Shown: positions 8,480 to 17,649 of the stretch, in pieces | Position numbering within the stretch: position 1 is the first letter of the stretch | How the letters are laid out: each line of letters begins with the position of its first letter | Origin: UBA2357 sp041916775 | GTDB lineage: Bacteria > Pseudomonadota > Gammaproteobacteria > Burkholderiales > Rhodocyclaceae | Direction: 5' to 3' | DNA: 64,000 nt | NCBI GenBank assembly: GCA_041916775.1 | Contig: JAYRYZ010000001.1 | Coordinates: 248,001 to 312,000 of the forward strand | Made by a program: the position numbers and the translations under genes | Notes under the pieces: model-generated | Told to the model about the DNA's origin: nothing | Databases searched by the model: none | What the model saw: only the letters and a program-made list of their open reading frames with translations

Positions 8480-9577
8480 ATGAAGTTGAGCAAGAAAGTA
8501 GCCCTGATCACAGGGATAACCGGACAGGATGGCGCCTATCTCGCAGAGTTTCTGCTGCAGAAGGGCTATGCGGTCCATGGCATCCGACGCCGGTCGTCAC
8601 TCTTCAACACCGACCGGATCGATCACCTCTATCACGACCCCCATGGGGCGGGGCTTGATTTGACCCTCCACTATGGTGATCTCACGGATTCGTCGAGCCT
8701 GATCCGGGTGGTTGAGCAGGTGCGTCCGGACGAGATCTACAACCTTGCGGCACAGAGCCACGTTGCGGTGTCTTTCGAAGAGCCGGAATACACCGCCAAC
8801 TCAGATGCGCTGGGGACGCTGCGCCTGCTGGAAGCCATGCGGATCACCGGCTTGCAGAAGACAGGCCGTTTCTATCAGGCTTCGACGTCGGAGCTCTACG
8901 GCCTGGTACAGCAGGTTCCACAGACCGAATCGACGCCGTTCTACCCGCGGTCGCCCTATGCCGTTGCAAAGCTCTATGCGTATTGGATTTGCGTCAACTA
9001 TCGCGAGGCGTATGGGCTATACGCCTGCAATGGAATTCTGTTCAATCACGAGTCCCCGATTCGCGGTGAGACATTCGTTACGCGCAAGATCACCCGCGCG
9101 CTCGCGCGGATCAAGCTCGGTCTCCAGGAGTGTCTCTACCTCGGGAATCTGAACGCGCTGCGTGACTGGGGACATGCCCGTGATTATGTCGAGATGCAGT
9201 GGTTGATGTTGCAGCAAGACAGGCCGGACGACTACGTCATCGCGACGGGCGAACAGCACTCGGTGCGGGAGTTCGTGGAATTGGCCGCAGCCGAACTCGG
9301 TATCGCGATCGATTGGCAAGGCCAGGGCGTGGACGAGAAGGGCTTCGATCGCGTCAGCGGCCGCTGCATTGTTGCCGTCGACCCACGCTATTTCCGACCG
9401 GCCGAGGTCGAAACCTTGCTGGGCGATGCCAGCAAGGCGAAGCGCGAATTGGGATGGTCGCCAAAGATCAGCTTTGCCGAGTTGGTTAAGGAAATGATCC
9501 ACTCGGATCATGAGTCCGCGCAGCGAGATGAGCTCGTGCGCCGCAGTGGCTACAGGTACTTCAATCACCATGAATGA
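8480..9577 (+). CDS. gmd: GDP-mannose 4,6-dehydratase (copy 1)
   Basis: A 365-residue short-chain dehydrogenase. It converts GDP-D-mannose to GDP-4-keto-6-deoxy-D-mannose in the cytoplasm. Visible: NADP-binding GITGQDGAYLAEFLL, active-site STSELYG, catalytic YPRSPYAVAKLY (Tyr-x3-Lys) and the long C terminus of the E. coli-type enzymes. The ATG at 8480 is used here, but the SD-like AGGTGA directly abuts it, so a TTG at 8486 (giving MSKKVALIT) is an equally reasonable start. It overlaps per by 8 bp, so this copy most likely feeds GDP-perosamine synthesis. A second intact copy lies at 26576-27658 and a decayed one of another subtype at 21397-21956. Confidence 0.95.
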   Translation: MKLSKKVALITGITGQDGAYLAEFLLQKGYAVHGIRRRSSLFNTDRIDHLYHDPHGAGLDLTLHYGDLTDSSSLIRVVEQVRPDEIYNLAAQSHVAVSFEEPEYTANSDALGTLRLLEAMRITGLQKTGRFYQASTSELYGLVQQVPQTESTPFYPRSPYAVAKLYAYWICVNYREAYGLYACNGILFNHESPIRGETFVTRKITRALARIKLGLQECLYLGNLNALRDWGHARDYVEMQWLMLQQDRPDDYVIATGEQHSVREFVELAAAELGIAIDWQGQGVDEKGFDRVSGRCIVAVDPRYFRPAEVETLLGDASKAKRELGWSPKISFAELVKEMIHSDHESAQRDELVRRSGYRYFNHHE

Positions 9578-10682
9578 GATGAACCCGCCAATCGAGATTC
9601 CGGTATATCGACCGATGCTCGGCGGTCGCGAACGGGCGTATGTCAACGAATGCCTCGATTCAAGCTGGATCTCCTCGAAAGGCGCATTCATCGAGCGCTT
9701 CGAGCGTGCGTTCGGCGACTACGTTGGGGCAAAGCATGTCACCAGTGTATGCAATGGCACGGTGGCGTTGCATCTCGCGATGGAAGCGCTGGGGCTGGGT
9801 GCGGGAGACGAGGTCATTGTTCCCACACTGACCTACATCGCATCGGTCAATACGATCATCCAGACCGGGGCAAGACCGGTCTTCGTCGACTCGCTCGAGG
9901 AAGGCTGGCAGATCGATCCACAGGCAATCCGGGCACGGATCACGCCAAGGACCCGTGCGATCATGGTCGTGCATCTATATGGGCAGGCGTGCGACATGGA
10001 TCCGATCCTGCAGATTTGCAGCGAATACGGATTGATGCTCATCGAGGATTGCGCGGAAGCATTCGGAACCCTTTACAAGGGAAGGCATGTCGGCACTTTC
10101 GGCGATGTGGCCACCTTCTCCTTCTTCGGTAACAAGACCATCACCACGGGCGAGGGAGGTATGGTCCTGGCCAAGGATGGTGCGACGATGCGAAGGGCCT
10201 TTCACCTAAAGACCCAAGGCGTTTCTCCCGAGCGGGAATACTGGCACGACACGCTCGCATACAACTACCGGATGACCAACATCTGCGCGGCCATTGGCCT
10301 GGCCCAACTCGAGCAGGCCGATGCCATCCTCGCGCGTAAGCGTGAAATCGCCGACCAGTATCGCACTGCCCTCCAGGGTTTGCCACTCAAGGTGCATCAC
10401 GAACTTGCGGGTACCAGGCATTCATACTGGATGTGCTCGATTGCTCTGGATGATCCGGACAGACGGCAACCTTTACGCCAGCATCTGCGTGCGAACGGGA
10501 TCGAGACGCGCCCCGTCTTTTTCCCTGCACACACGATGCCGCATTGCCACACGGATGAGCGCTTTCCTGTTGCGGAGTCAATTTCCGCACGAGGAATCAA
10601 TGTTCCGAGTTTTCCGGGTTTGTCGCATGACGAGGTAAATCGAGTCTGCGAACTGATTCGCTCCGCGGCAAGTGGGAGCTGA
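9570..10682 (+). CDS. per: GDP-perosamine synthase (PLP aminotransferase)
   Basis: A 370-residue member of the DegT/DnrJ/EryC1/StrS aminotransferases. The PLP lysine is Lys189 in FFGNKTITTGEGG, the signature of perosamine synthases, and VVHLYGQACDM and LIEDCAEAFG form the cofactor pocket. It transfers an amino group from glutamate to GDP-4-keto-6-deoxy-D-mannose, giving GDP-D-perosamine. The start at 9570 overlaps the gmd stop. Since wzm/wzt follow two genes later, the sugar probably enters an ABC-exported O-polysaccharide, and the acyltransferase at 17650 may N-acylate it. Confidence 0.88.
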   Translation: MNEMNPPIEIPVYRPMLGGRERAYVNECLDSSWISSKGAFIERFERAFGDYVGAKHVTSVCNGTVALHLAMEALGLGAGDEVIVPTLTYIASVNTIIQTGARPVFVDSLEEGWQIDPQAIRARITPRTRAIMVVHLYGQACDMDPILQICSEYGLMLIEDCAEAFGTLYKGRHVGTFGDVATFSFFGNKTITTGEGGMVLAKDGATMRRAFHLKTQGVSPEREYWHDTLAYNYRMTNICAAIGLAQLEQADAILARKREIADQYRTALQGLPLKVHHELAGTRHSYWMCSIALDDPDRRQPLRQHLRANGIETRPVFFPAHTMPHCHTDERFPVAESISARGINVPSFPGLSHDEVNRVCELIRSAASGS

Positions 10683-10685
10683 CCT

Positions 10686-12161
10686 TTGAGCCATGCACTG
10701 GTTACAACTGCGGCCTACCTGCTGCTCGTTGATCTCGAAACGCATCACGTAACCCCTATCGAAGGCGGCCGAGAAGAGTATTACGGCGTCTCATGGTTTC
10801 CGGGCGGTAGGGATCTCGTGCTGTCCCACAGTGGTGTGAACAACTCCGACCTTATCGATCTTGCGTCTTACGCGCAAAGTGAGCGTGGCTGGATTTCATC
10901 GGCATCGGGCAATTCATTGCCCTTCCTGTCCCAACCGCACCAGATACTATGTACTCATGATCATAAGGTCATCTGTACAAACACGGGGCGAAATGCAGTA
11001 ACGGTAATTGACCTTGAAAGACCAGGGCATTATCAAGAACAGAGAATAAGCTCTGCCCGTTGGGATCGACTCGGTTTGGATGAACCCACCGGAGATCACC
11101 TCAACTCCGTCTTCCTTCGGGACGATCAACTATTTGTCTTGGCGCACGGGCATCATGGCGGTTCCAAACTTGCAACACTCAGTTACCCGGATCTTTCGCC
11201 AATCGCGATCGAGAGATTGGAAAACAAGACCGGGCTTCATAACATCTGGATTACCTCCGAGGGGCAGCGGATCAGTTGTAACTCAAATGTAGGTTCCCTG
11301 ATCGACTTAGATTCCGGCGTGCCCTTATGGGAGTCGGGGGGTGAAATCTACACTCGGGGACTTGCTGCCACTCCCGACTATGTCGTCATTGGAGAAAGTC
11401 GTAGGACGGGGCGGGACCTTAGGCGGAGTTCTCTTGGTGGGCTCTGGATAATTGATCGGAAAAGCTGGATTACAGAGGACTACATATGTCTGGGACCGTA
11501 CGGCGCCGTAAATGAGGTTCGAATCGTAGATGAACACGACGAGGCTCATCATGGCAGAATGTTTGAAGGTCTTGAGGCCCTCAAGACTCGTGACATGAGA
11601 AAGGATCTCGAGTCAAATCGGCTTCAGACATCGGCAAGAACTTTTGAAGCGGCTAGAGTATGGTCTCAATATGAACTTATCTACGGCGCTCCACAGACTA
11701 TTGAGGATGGTCGTAAGAAAGTGCCCGCCGATGGGCTATGCCTGGCATTAAGAAGGCAGAATAGTGCCATGTCAAGTGACTTGGTGGACACTTTCTCAAT
11801 TGACTACGCCTTAATCGACTCTCCGTCGCATCTCTCGATTGTCGTTGAGTACGATGGCGCCGGCGACGACAGGAATATGGTGGCATTGCTTATTCAGCCA
11901 ACAGGGCACGAATCATCGCTTTCACTGTGGAGACATGACGGATCAAGCTGGGCATGGGACCGAGGATTTGCAAGATCGGGTCTGCCCTTGCAGGGGGCAC
12001 TTACCATCGAAGCATCGAGATCCCGGCTGGGCATGATTTTTTCGAACGGTGTGAGCATTGAAGTCGAGCAGAGTACGCTTGGGACCAGACGATGCAATGT
12101 GGGGCTCGGTGTTCGATGGTGTGGCGCCAGTGTGCGCCCCAAGGATGCACACCATGCGTGA
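10686..12161 (+). CDS. propeller-like hypothetical protein in the O-polysaccharide operon
   Basis: A 491-residue soluble protein with no signal peptide. It starts with TTG at 10686, supported by GGGAG seven bases upstream; there is no suitable ATG nearby. The N-terminal two thirds show repeated strand patterns with small turns (SWFPGGRDLVLSHSG, HQILCTHDHKVICTN, SVFLRDDQLFVLAHG, LHNIWITSEG, GGLWIIDR), suggesting a beta-propeller of the kind in DUF4915-like proteins of polysaccharide loci. The C-terminal ~180 residues, after a charged linker, look like a beta-sandwich (carbohydrate-binding-like). It follows per by 3 bp and overlaps wzm by 8 bp, so it is co-translated with the exporter. A role in chain recognition or modification is a guess; function unknown. 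Confidence 0.7.
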   Translation: MSHALVTTAAYLLLVDLETHHVTPIEGGREEYYGVSWFPGGRDLVLSHSGVNNSDLIDLASYAQSERGWISSASGNSLPFLSQPHQILCTHDHKVICTNTGRNAVTVIDLERPGHYQEQRISSARWDRLGLDEPTGDHLNSVFLRDDQLFVLAHGHHGGSKLATLSYPDLSPIAIERLENKTGLHNIWITSEGQRISCNSNVGSLIDLDSGVPLWESGGEIYTRGLAATPDYVVIGESRRTGRDLRRSSLGGLWIIDRKSWITEDYICLGPYGAVNEVRIVDEHDEAHHGRMFEGLEALKTRDMRKDLESNRLQTSARTFEAARVWSQYELIYGAPQTIEDGRKKVPADGLCLALRRQNSAMSSDLVDTFSIDYALIDSPSHLSIVVEYDGAGDDRNMVALLIQPTGHESSLSLWRHDGSSWAWDRGFARSGLPLQGALTIEASRSRLGMIFSNGVSIEVEQSTLGTRRCNVGLGVRWCGASVRPKDAHHA

Positions 12162-12936
12162 TTATTGGGCAGGGATCTGGAAATCGAGATATTTCTGGAT
12201 GCACCTGGCGCTCGCAGACCTACGCTCTCGTTGGCGCAGGTCGTTTTTTGGTGCGCTGTGGTCGATCATCCAGCCGCTTGGCATGACGGCGCTCCTGGCC
12301 GTCGTTTTCAGCCAGATGTTCAACACAAATTTCGTGACATACGCGCCTTACGTGCTGTCAGGCATCCTGATATGGGAGTTCATGATGGCAAACGTCACCG
12401 GCGGATCGCTGGCATTCGTTCAGGCCGATGCATACATCAAGCAATGCAAGCATCCCCTTGCCATTTACACACTCCGAACAGTCCTTGGTAGCCTGATCGT
12501 ACTTGCGTTGGCAAGCGTCGCGCTATTCGGATGGTCGTTGGTCGTATTGCCGCAGAATTTCGGTTGGAGTTGGATTGCCGCGTTGTCAATTCTTCCGGTT
12601 CTTGGTTTGGTTGCTTGGCCACTCGCAACGCTGCTTGCCTACATCGGTGTGCGTTTTCGCGATGTGCCGCACGCAATGGGCCTGGTAATGCAAGCCTTGT
12701 GGTTTGTGTCCCCCGTCTACTTCGAAGAAAAGATGTTCCGGCAGGGCGGGCTGGATATCCTTGTTGATTGGAATCCGATTTATCACATATTGCAGCTGAT
12801 TCGCGCGCCATTGCTTCAGGGGCAATTGCCAACATTGACCAACTACGCGTTCTCACTTGGCTCTGCAGTTCTATTCGGATTGCTCGCCTGGGCTGTTGGT
12901 AGAACTGCTGAGCGGAAAGTGATCTTCTACCTATGA
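12154..12936 (+). CDS. wzm: O-polysaccharide ABC exporter, membrane subunit
   Basis: A 260-residue integral membrane protein of the ABC-2 family with six hydrophobic segments. Family marks are the amphipathic start (LADLRSRWRRSFFGALWSIIQP) and the FVSPVYFEEKMF and NPIYHILQLIRAPLLQG regions near the C terminus. With the next gene it exports undecaprenyl-linked O-polysaccharide made in the cytoplasm. The start at 12154 follows AAGG nine bases upstream and overlaps the preceding gene; an upstream ATG at 12145 is inside that ribosome binding site. ATGA overlap with wzt. Confidence 0.9.
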   Translation: MRDYWAGIWKSRYFWMHLALADLRSRWRRSFFGALWSIIQPLGMTALLAVVFSQMFNTNFVTYAPYVLSGILIWEFMMANVTGGSLAFVQADAYIKQCKHPLAIYTLRTVLGSLIVLALASVALFGWSLVVLPQNFGWSWIAALSILPVLGLVAWPLATLLAYIGVRFRDVPHAMGLVMQALWFVSPVYFEEKMFRQGGLDILVDWNPIYHILQLIRAPLLQGQLPTLTNYAFSLGSAVLFGLLAWAVGRTAERKVIFYL

Positions 12937-13673
12937 GAAACCCGAGTATATCGTTACGGAACGTCAACCTGCACTATGCGTCAGTAGCCTTCAGGGAGCG
13001 ATCGCTGAAGACATTGCTTTCGCGTCCATTCGCCAAGGCAGGCCACCATGAAGTAACGGATGTGCATGCCCTTAAGAATGTCAACGTTGAAATAGCTGAA
13101 GGGGAAAGGGTTGGCTTGCTGGGGCACAACGGTGCCGGCAAAAGTACCTTTCTGAAGACTGTGGCCGGTCTGTACCCGATTTCAAGCGGTGAAATCAAGG
13201 TTGTTGGTGAGGTGCGATCGCTGTTTGATCTCAGCCTTGGATTCGAGCCTGACGCGACTGGGAGAGAAAACATCCTCTATCGCGGCCTTCTGCTGGGGTT
13301 GAGCCCAAAGTTCATGCGCGAGAAAGAGGCAGAAATCGTAGATTTCGCCGGGATTGGTCGATTTATTGACTATCCGATAAAGACATACTCCGCTGGGATG
13401 CAGGTGAGACTTGCTTTTGCGATATCGACTGCTGTAGGTGGCGACGTTCTCCTATTGGACGAGGTAATCGGTGCAGGTGATGCTAATTTCATGGAAAAGG
13501 CTAAGGAAAGGATAGCTGATTTGATTGCGCAGGCGGAGATTCTAGTCTTGGCATCTCATGATTTTAGTGCTCTTGAGAGCTTGTGCACAAGGGGGATTGT
13601 GCTTCATCAAGGTTCGATTGTCTTCGATGGGCCAATGGGCGGCGCCATTGTTGAATACAAAAAGTGTGTTTAA
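12933..13673 (+). CDS. wzt: O-polysaccharide ABC exporter, ATPase subunit (short form)
   Basis: A 246-residue ATPase. Walker A GHNGAGKST is at residues 64-72, the signature YSAGMQVRLAF and Walker B DVLLLDEV follow, and the H-loop is ASHDFSAL. It energises the Wzm channel. It stops just after the nucleotide-binding domain, so the C-terminal carbohydrate-binding domain that lets E. coli O8/O9a Wzt recognise a capped chain end is absent. Transport here should therefore not need a terminator-modified non-reducing end, as in teichoic-acid or A-band-like short transporters. The AT-rich part of the locus begins about here. Confidence 0.9.
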   Translation: MRNPSISLRNVNLHYASVAFRERSLKTLLSRPFAKAGHHEVTDVHALKNVNVEIAEGERVGLLGHNGAGKSTFLKTVAGLYPISSGEIKVVGEVRSLFDLSLGFEPDATGRENILYRGLLLGLSPKFMREKEAEIVDFAGIGRFIDYPIKTYSAGMQVRLAFAISTAVGGDVLLLDEVIGAGDANFMEKAKERIADLIAQAEILVLASHDFSALESLCTRGIVLHQGSIVFDGPMGGAIVEYKKCV

Positions 13674-13677
13674 CCTC

Positions 13678-15987
13678 ATGAATTCATCAAAACCGTTGCG
13701 TGTAATGTGGTTGCTTAATCATACAACCGCACGTAAGTTTGAAGTAGAAATGCTTAAGGCCGTTGGCGTTAAGGAGATATTTCTGCCGAAATCATATCCG
13801 CAGAGCCATTCATTTAGAACGGCATCAGTTGATTATTCACAGGATGAGCATTTAACGATTCCAGGAGAGGTTCTCGATATCCTAAATGAAACTGATTGGT
13901 ACTCGGCCGTTTCGGAGGAAATATGGGGGTTGGCAAGTGAATACTTCGATATCGCCTTCATGATGTTTCTTAACAAGGGCGCGCTTGAGGCAGTTTCAAA
14001 ATACTTTCAAGGTGCTGTTGTTTGGCGTGTGTATGGACGCGATAGAAGCGCAAACTATGATTATGTTCTGAACAAAATCATTGCGCCAAGTGAATGTGGA
14101 GGATTCTGTGTTCGGCGGTTAGGGCGTAGATTTTATTTTGGTGAAGCGTACCCTGATATATCGAAGATTGAGCCGCCATACCTTAGTGATAGAAAAGTCT
14201 ACCTACCTTTGGGGTTGAGTGATGCAAGTTTGAATGATCGGTGGGAGGGGGCCGATAAAAGGATTTACTTTGTCTGCCCCGAAATAGCGTCAAGTCCTTT
14301 ATACTCCGAAATATATCGAGCATTCAAGCGCGATTTCTGTGGTCTCCCATATGTTGTTGCTGGTGCGCAACCGATCGCCGTGAAAGATCCGGCAGTGTTA
14401 GGTTTCGTATCAAATGAAAAGCACGCCTATAACATGAGCCAGCTTCGAGTCATGTTCTACCACTCCGAAGAGCCTAATCATATTCATTACCACCCCTTTG
14501 AAGCTATTCGTGCCGGAATGCCGTTAGTTTTTATGGGGGGGGGGATGCTTGACAAAATGGGTGGCAGGATTTTGCCGGGGCGTTGTTCAAGTGTCGCGGT
14601 AGCAAGGAAAAAAATTGAGCGGATACTCGCGGACGACTGGGATCTAATCAGGGAGATTAGATCAAGTCAGCCGTCACTATTGGACCCTATGAGACCGAAG
14701 CTCTGTGAGCCGGCCTGGCGAGAAGGTATTGAGCAGATTTTGTCTGAGTTGCAGGAGCTGCGAAAGGCTCAGGTAAGTAGGCCTATGCGTGGAAAATGTA
14801 AGCGGATTGCGGTCATTGTCCCCAGTCATTGTACAATTGAAGGCGTTATCAAAGCTCTTTCCATTGCAGAAGCATTATACTCTGGAAGCCGCGAATCTGG
14901 AGAAACTGCGGATGTGGTGTTGGCAACACAGTGCTCGGATGACGTCCTCTCAGAAGATATTGTTGTCGCTGATAGAATAAAGCACAGGCCTTTTTCTTGG
15001 TCGGAAGTTTCTGCGGATAGGGCGCGACGTGCGATGCGCTATGCTGGATATCAGTCTTGGGAACCGGCGTTGGACCGCTATATTGTTCCTGATGACGGAA
15101 TTATGCAATTATTGGACTGTGATCTCTGGTTTCTTACTAGTGAAAATTTATCCTGTCCGCTGCTGCCACTCAGGCCTACGGTCTTGATGGTGGATGGACT
15201 TTATAAGAGATACGGCGGTGCGTTGAATACGAGTGACCATTTAGCCTTCGGTTCGTTGGCTCGATCAGCGGATAGAGTTCTTGTGCCGACGGAGTCAGCA
15301 CATGAGGCCATGTTGCAACACTTGGGTGTCGATCCGCGTCGTGTTTCGAGAGTTCCGCTTTTGCCGCCGGATTATTCAATTCTTCGTTCGATAACCTTCA
15401 AGAGAAATGTCGCATTATCACACTTTGTTCTTGTAATTGGGGTTCTATCGGATGCGGATCGTAGGCGCATGACAGAAGCGTTGAGAGCCTACTTTTTTGA
15501 GTTCGACGGAAAGTTAGATTGCAAAGTTGTTGGTACTGAAACAAGGTTCACTATTGGCACTAAAATAGTGCGCTCGGAGAGTTTGGAGGAGATGGAAGCG
15601 GTCTTAGAGCCGTTTGGAAAGCGTGTCGAGTTTGTAGATGATCAGTCTGCCACGCGATATTGGGATGTCTTAGCGGCCAGTTGTTTTCTTTGGTACCCTG
15701 ATCGAACCGACATAGGTCGATTGCGGTTGCTTGAGGCTGCCAGTCTGGGAGTTCCCTCGCTTGCGATCAGAACGTCGGCAATGAAGGAGGTGGACATCGG
15801 CCTTTCATTGGGATTGACGTGGGTGACGGATAGCGATTCGCCTAGTGATGTTGGGCGACAGATGAAGTGTTTGGAGCGGGAGGCGAGCTTAGGAAGGGAG
15901 CCACCAACAAGTGAGGAAAAGCTTCGACCCGTTTTTGCAAGCGGAAGTGTCAAGGGCTACTGGGAAGAGGTCAGAAGATGCCTGTAA
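13678..15987 (+). CDS. large two-module glycosyltransferase-like protein
   Basis: A 769-residue cytoplasmic protein in AT-rich DNA. It splits into two GT-B-like halves. Residues 1-~365 begin LRVMWLLNHTTARKFEVEML and end in a donor-site-like PNHIHYHPFEAIRAGMPLVFM. Residues ~375-769 restart with CKRIAVIVPSHCTIEGV and carry SADRVLVPTESAHEAM and a weak nucleotide-site IGRLRLLEAASLGVPSLAIR. The second half resembles family 4 enzymes; the first is more distant. The start at 13678, 4 bp after the wzt stop, lacks a clear ribosome binding site. The product probably adds two different sugars, or one half is regulatory. Acceptor and donor unknown. Confidence 0.65.
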   Translation: MNSSKPLRVMWLLNHTTARKFEVEMLKAVGVKEIFLPKSYPQSHSFRTASVDYSQDEHLTIPGEVLDILNETDWYSAVSEEIWGLASEYFDIAFMMFLNKGALEAVSKYFQGAVVWRVYGRDRSANYDYVLNKIIAPSECGGFCVRRLGRRFYFGEAYPDISKIEPPYLSDRKVYLPLGLSDASLNDRWEGADKRIYFVCPEIASSPLYSEIYRAFKRDFCGLPYVVAGAQPIAVKDPAVLGFVSNEKHAYNMSQLRVMFYHSEEPNHIHYHPFEAIRAGMPLVFMGGGMLDKMGGRILPGRCSSVAVARKKIERILADDWDLIREIRSSQPSLLDPMRPKLCEPAWREGIEQILSELQELRKAQVSRPMRGKCKRIAVIVPSHCTIEGVIKALSIAEALYSGSRESGETADVVLATQCSDDVLSEDIVVADRIKHRPFSWSEVSADRARRAMRYAGYQSWEPALDRYIVPDDGIMQLLDCDLWFLTSENLSCPLLPLRPTVLMVDGLYKRYGGALNTSDHLAFGSLARSADRVLVPTESAHEAMLQHLGVDPRRVSRVPLLPPDYSILRSITFKRNVALSHFVLVIGVLSDADRRRMTEALRAYFFEFDGKLDCKVVGTETRFTIGTKIVRSESLEEMEAVLEPFGKRVEFVDDQSATRYWDVLAASCFLWYPDRTDIGRLRLLEAASLGVPSLAIRTSAMKEVDIGLSLGLTWVTDSDSPSDVGRQMKCLEREASLGREPPTSEEKLRPVFASGSVKGYWEEVRRCL

Positions 15988-17621
15988 AGCGATACGGAAT
16001 TTATGTTGCGTATCCTCCGACGGTGGACCTTCGTGCTGAGGGGCTTGGGCGTCATCTCGCAATGTTTTTGAAGGGGGCGGAACGGATTCCCGACATTACG
16101 TTCACGATTCTTTGTCCAAGTTGGACAAAGGAAGCGTTGGAACTCTTGTTTGAGAGTGAGCAGGTGCCATCGACGGCATTCAGAATTGTTGCTCCTCAGG
16201 GGAAGCCCTACGCTTTGAGAGCTTTCGAGTGGCTCAAGCGCCTGCGATCACGCATCGAGGGGAGGGGCTGGGTCGCTAGTGTTTCGAATTGGGTGCGTAG
16301 TCGAGGCAAAGCGTTTTTTAGACGCTGGACGAGTGACGCTGTCGCCGTTCATGATCTTCGTTCGTTGCTCTACTTTGTGACGAGAAGCCTAGGGTTCGGG
16401 GTCGCACTTGTCCCGCTGACGTTGTTGGCGCTTCCGGCTTTATTCTTACTATCTCTTTGGAAGGTTATTTTTTTATTTTTTCCGACGCCAATAGGGTCAT
16501 TGGTTTCTGCGGGCAGTTTTGTGAAAGTGAGTGTGCTTCGTGTTCTTCATAGTCCGCAGCGTAGTGACTTTGTAGTTAGCCTTCTAGACGAGATGCAGAA
16601 AAGTGAAATGGTTCGCATGCAGGAGATGCAAGCGAGTTTGGTGGATGTGCGAGCATGGTATTGTCCTACTGCATTTTGGTCACACTTTCATGAGTTAAAT
16701 GCCCCACGGTTAATGTGCGTTCCCGATGTTGTTTTAGCAGATTTTCCGATTGGGTTCTCAAGTGTTGGCGGTGATCGGTTTCTAAGTATATTTGAAGAGA
16801 TAGGTCGCTCAATTCGCGCTGGTGATCATTTCGTGACGTATAGCGAGTCCGTTAAATGGAGTACTCTTGTGGATCGCTATGCCATTCCACCGTCAGCTAT
16901 ATCGGTGATTCCGCATGCACCAAACACGCTCGACAGTTTTTTGGAGATTACAGGTTTTCCAGATTTGGAAGCCACGGTGCGTGACTATTGTGAATCCTTG
17001 CTGCGTAGCGCGTTGCTGAAAGGCGCGAATCGAGAGGTGACGAGTGGATTTCAGAATGTGAAGGTCAAATTTCTGTTCTATGCTAGCCAGGTTAGGCCAA
17101 ATAAGAACGTTATTACTCTTCTACGGGCATATGAGTATCTATTAAAGAGTCGAGATTTTCGGCATAAACTGATCATGACGGGTCATCCTGCCGATATGCC
17201 GGAGATTGAGCGATTTGTTACTGATTCTGGCTTGTGGTGTGATGTTTTTTTTCTAAATGGACTGACTGTTTCCGAGCTTGCAGCTTGCTATAAGTTAGCG
17301 GATTTAGCAGTTAATCCAACACTCAGTGAGGGCGGGTGTCCATTTACGTTTACTGAAGCGCTGTCAGTAGGGACGCCAGCGGTAATGTCACGCATATCAG
17401 TTGCTGAGGAGATTCTAGTTGATCCATGTTGTCAGGAAGTCACGTTCTTTGATCCATTTAGCTGGAGGCATTGTGCCGAGCGTATCGAGTGGGCGGTTGA
17501 AAATCGTGATGATCTATTGACGATCCAGCGTAGAGCCTATGCGCAACTTACTAAGCGCACTTGGTCGGATGTGGTTGAAGATCACATACGAGTCTTGGAC
17601 AAGATTGCGAGGAAAGTCTAG
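15978..17621 (+). CDS. family 4 glycosyltransferase with hydrophobic insert
   Basis: A 547-residue GT-B enzyme. The donor domain is recognisable: KFLFYASQVRPNKNVITLL, HKLIMTGHPADMPEIE and the acid pair in PTLSEGGCPFTFTEAL. Residues ~130-170 are strongly hydrophobic (long Leu/Phe/Val run interrupted by Pro), long enough for one or two membrane passes. That is unusual inside the acceptor domain of a family 4 enzyme and may anchor it at the membrane next to its lipid-linked acceptor. It overlaps the previous gene by 10 bp and is in AT-rich DNA. Likely builds the perosamine-containing O-chain; linkage unknown. Confidence 0.8.
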   Translation: MPVKRYGIYVAYPPTVDLRAEGLGRHLAMFLKGAERIPDITFTILCPSWTKEALELLFESEQVPSTAFRIVAPQGKPYALRAFEWLKRLRSRIEGRGWVASVSNWVRSRGKAFFRRWTSDAVAVHDLRSLLYFVTRSLGFGVALVPLTLLALPALFLLSLWKVIFLFFPTPIGSLVSAGSFVKVSVLRVLHSPQRSDFVVSLLDEMQKSEMVRMQEMQASLVDVRAWYCPTAFWSHFHELNAPRLMCVPDVVLADFPIGFSSVGGDRFLSIFEEIGRSIRAGDHFVTYSESVKWSTLVDRYAIPPSAISVIPHAPNTLDSFLEITGFPDLEATVRDYCESLLRSALLKGANREVTSGFQNVKVKFLFYASQVRPNKNVITLLRAYEYLLKSRDFRHKLIMTGHPADMPEIERFVTDSGLWCDVFFLNGLTVSELAACYKLADLAVNPTLSEGGCPFTFTEALSVGTPAVMSRISVAEEILVDPCCQEVTFFDPFSWRHCAERIEWAVENRDDLLTIQRRAYAQLTKRTWSDVVEDHIRVLDKIARKV

Positions 17622-17649
17622 CAATCGCATTGTTGTGACGAGTGTAGGC

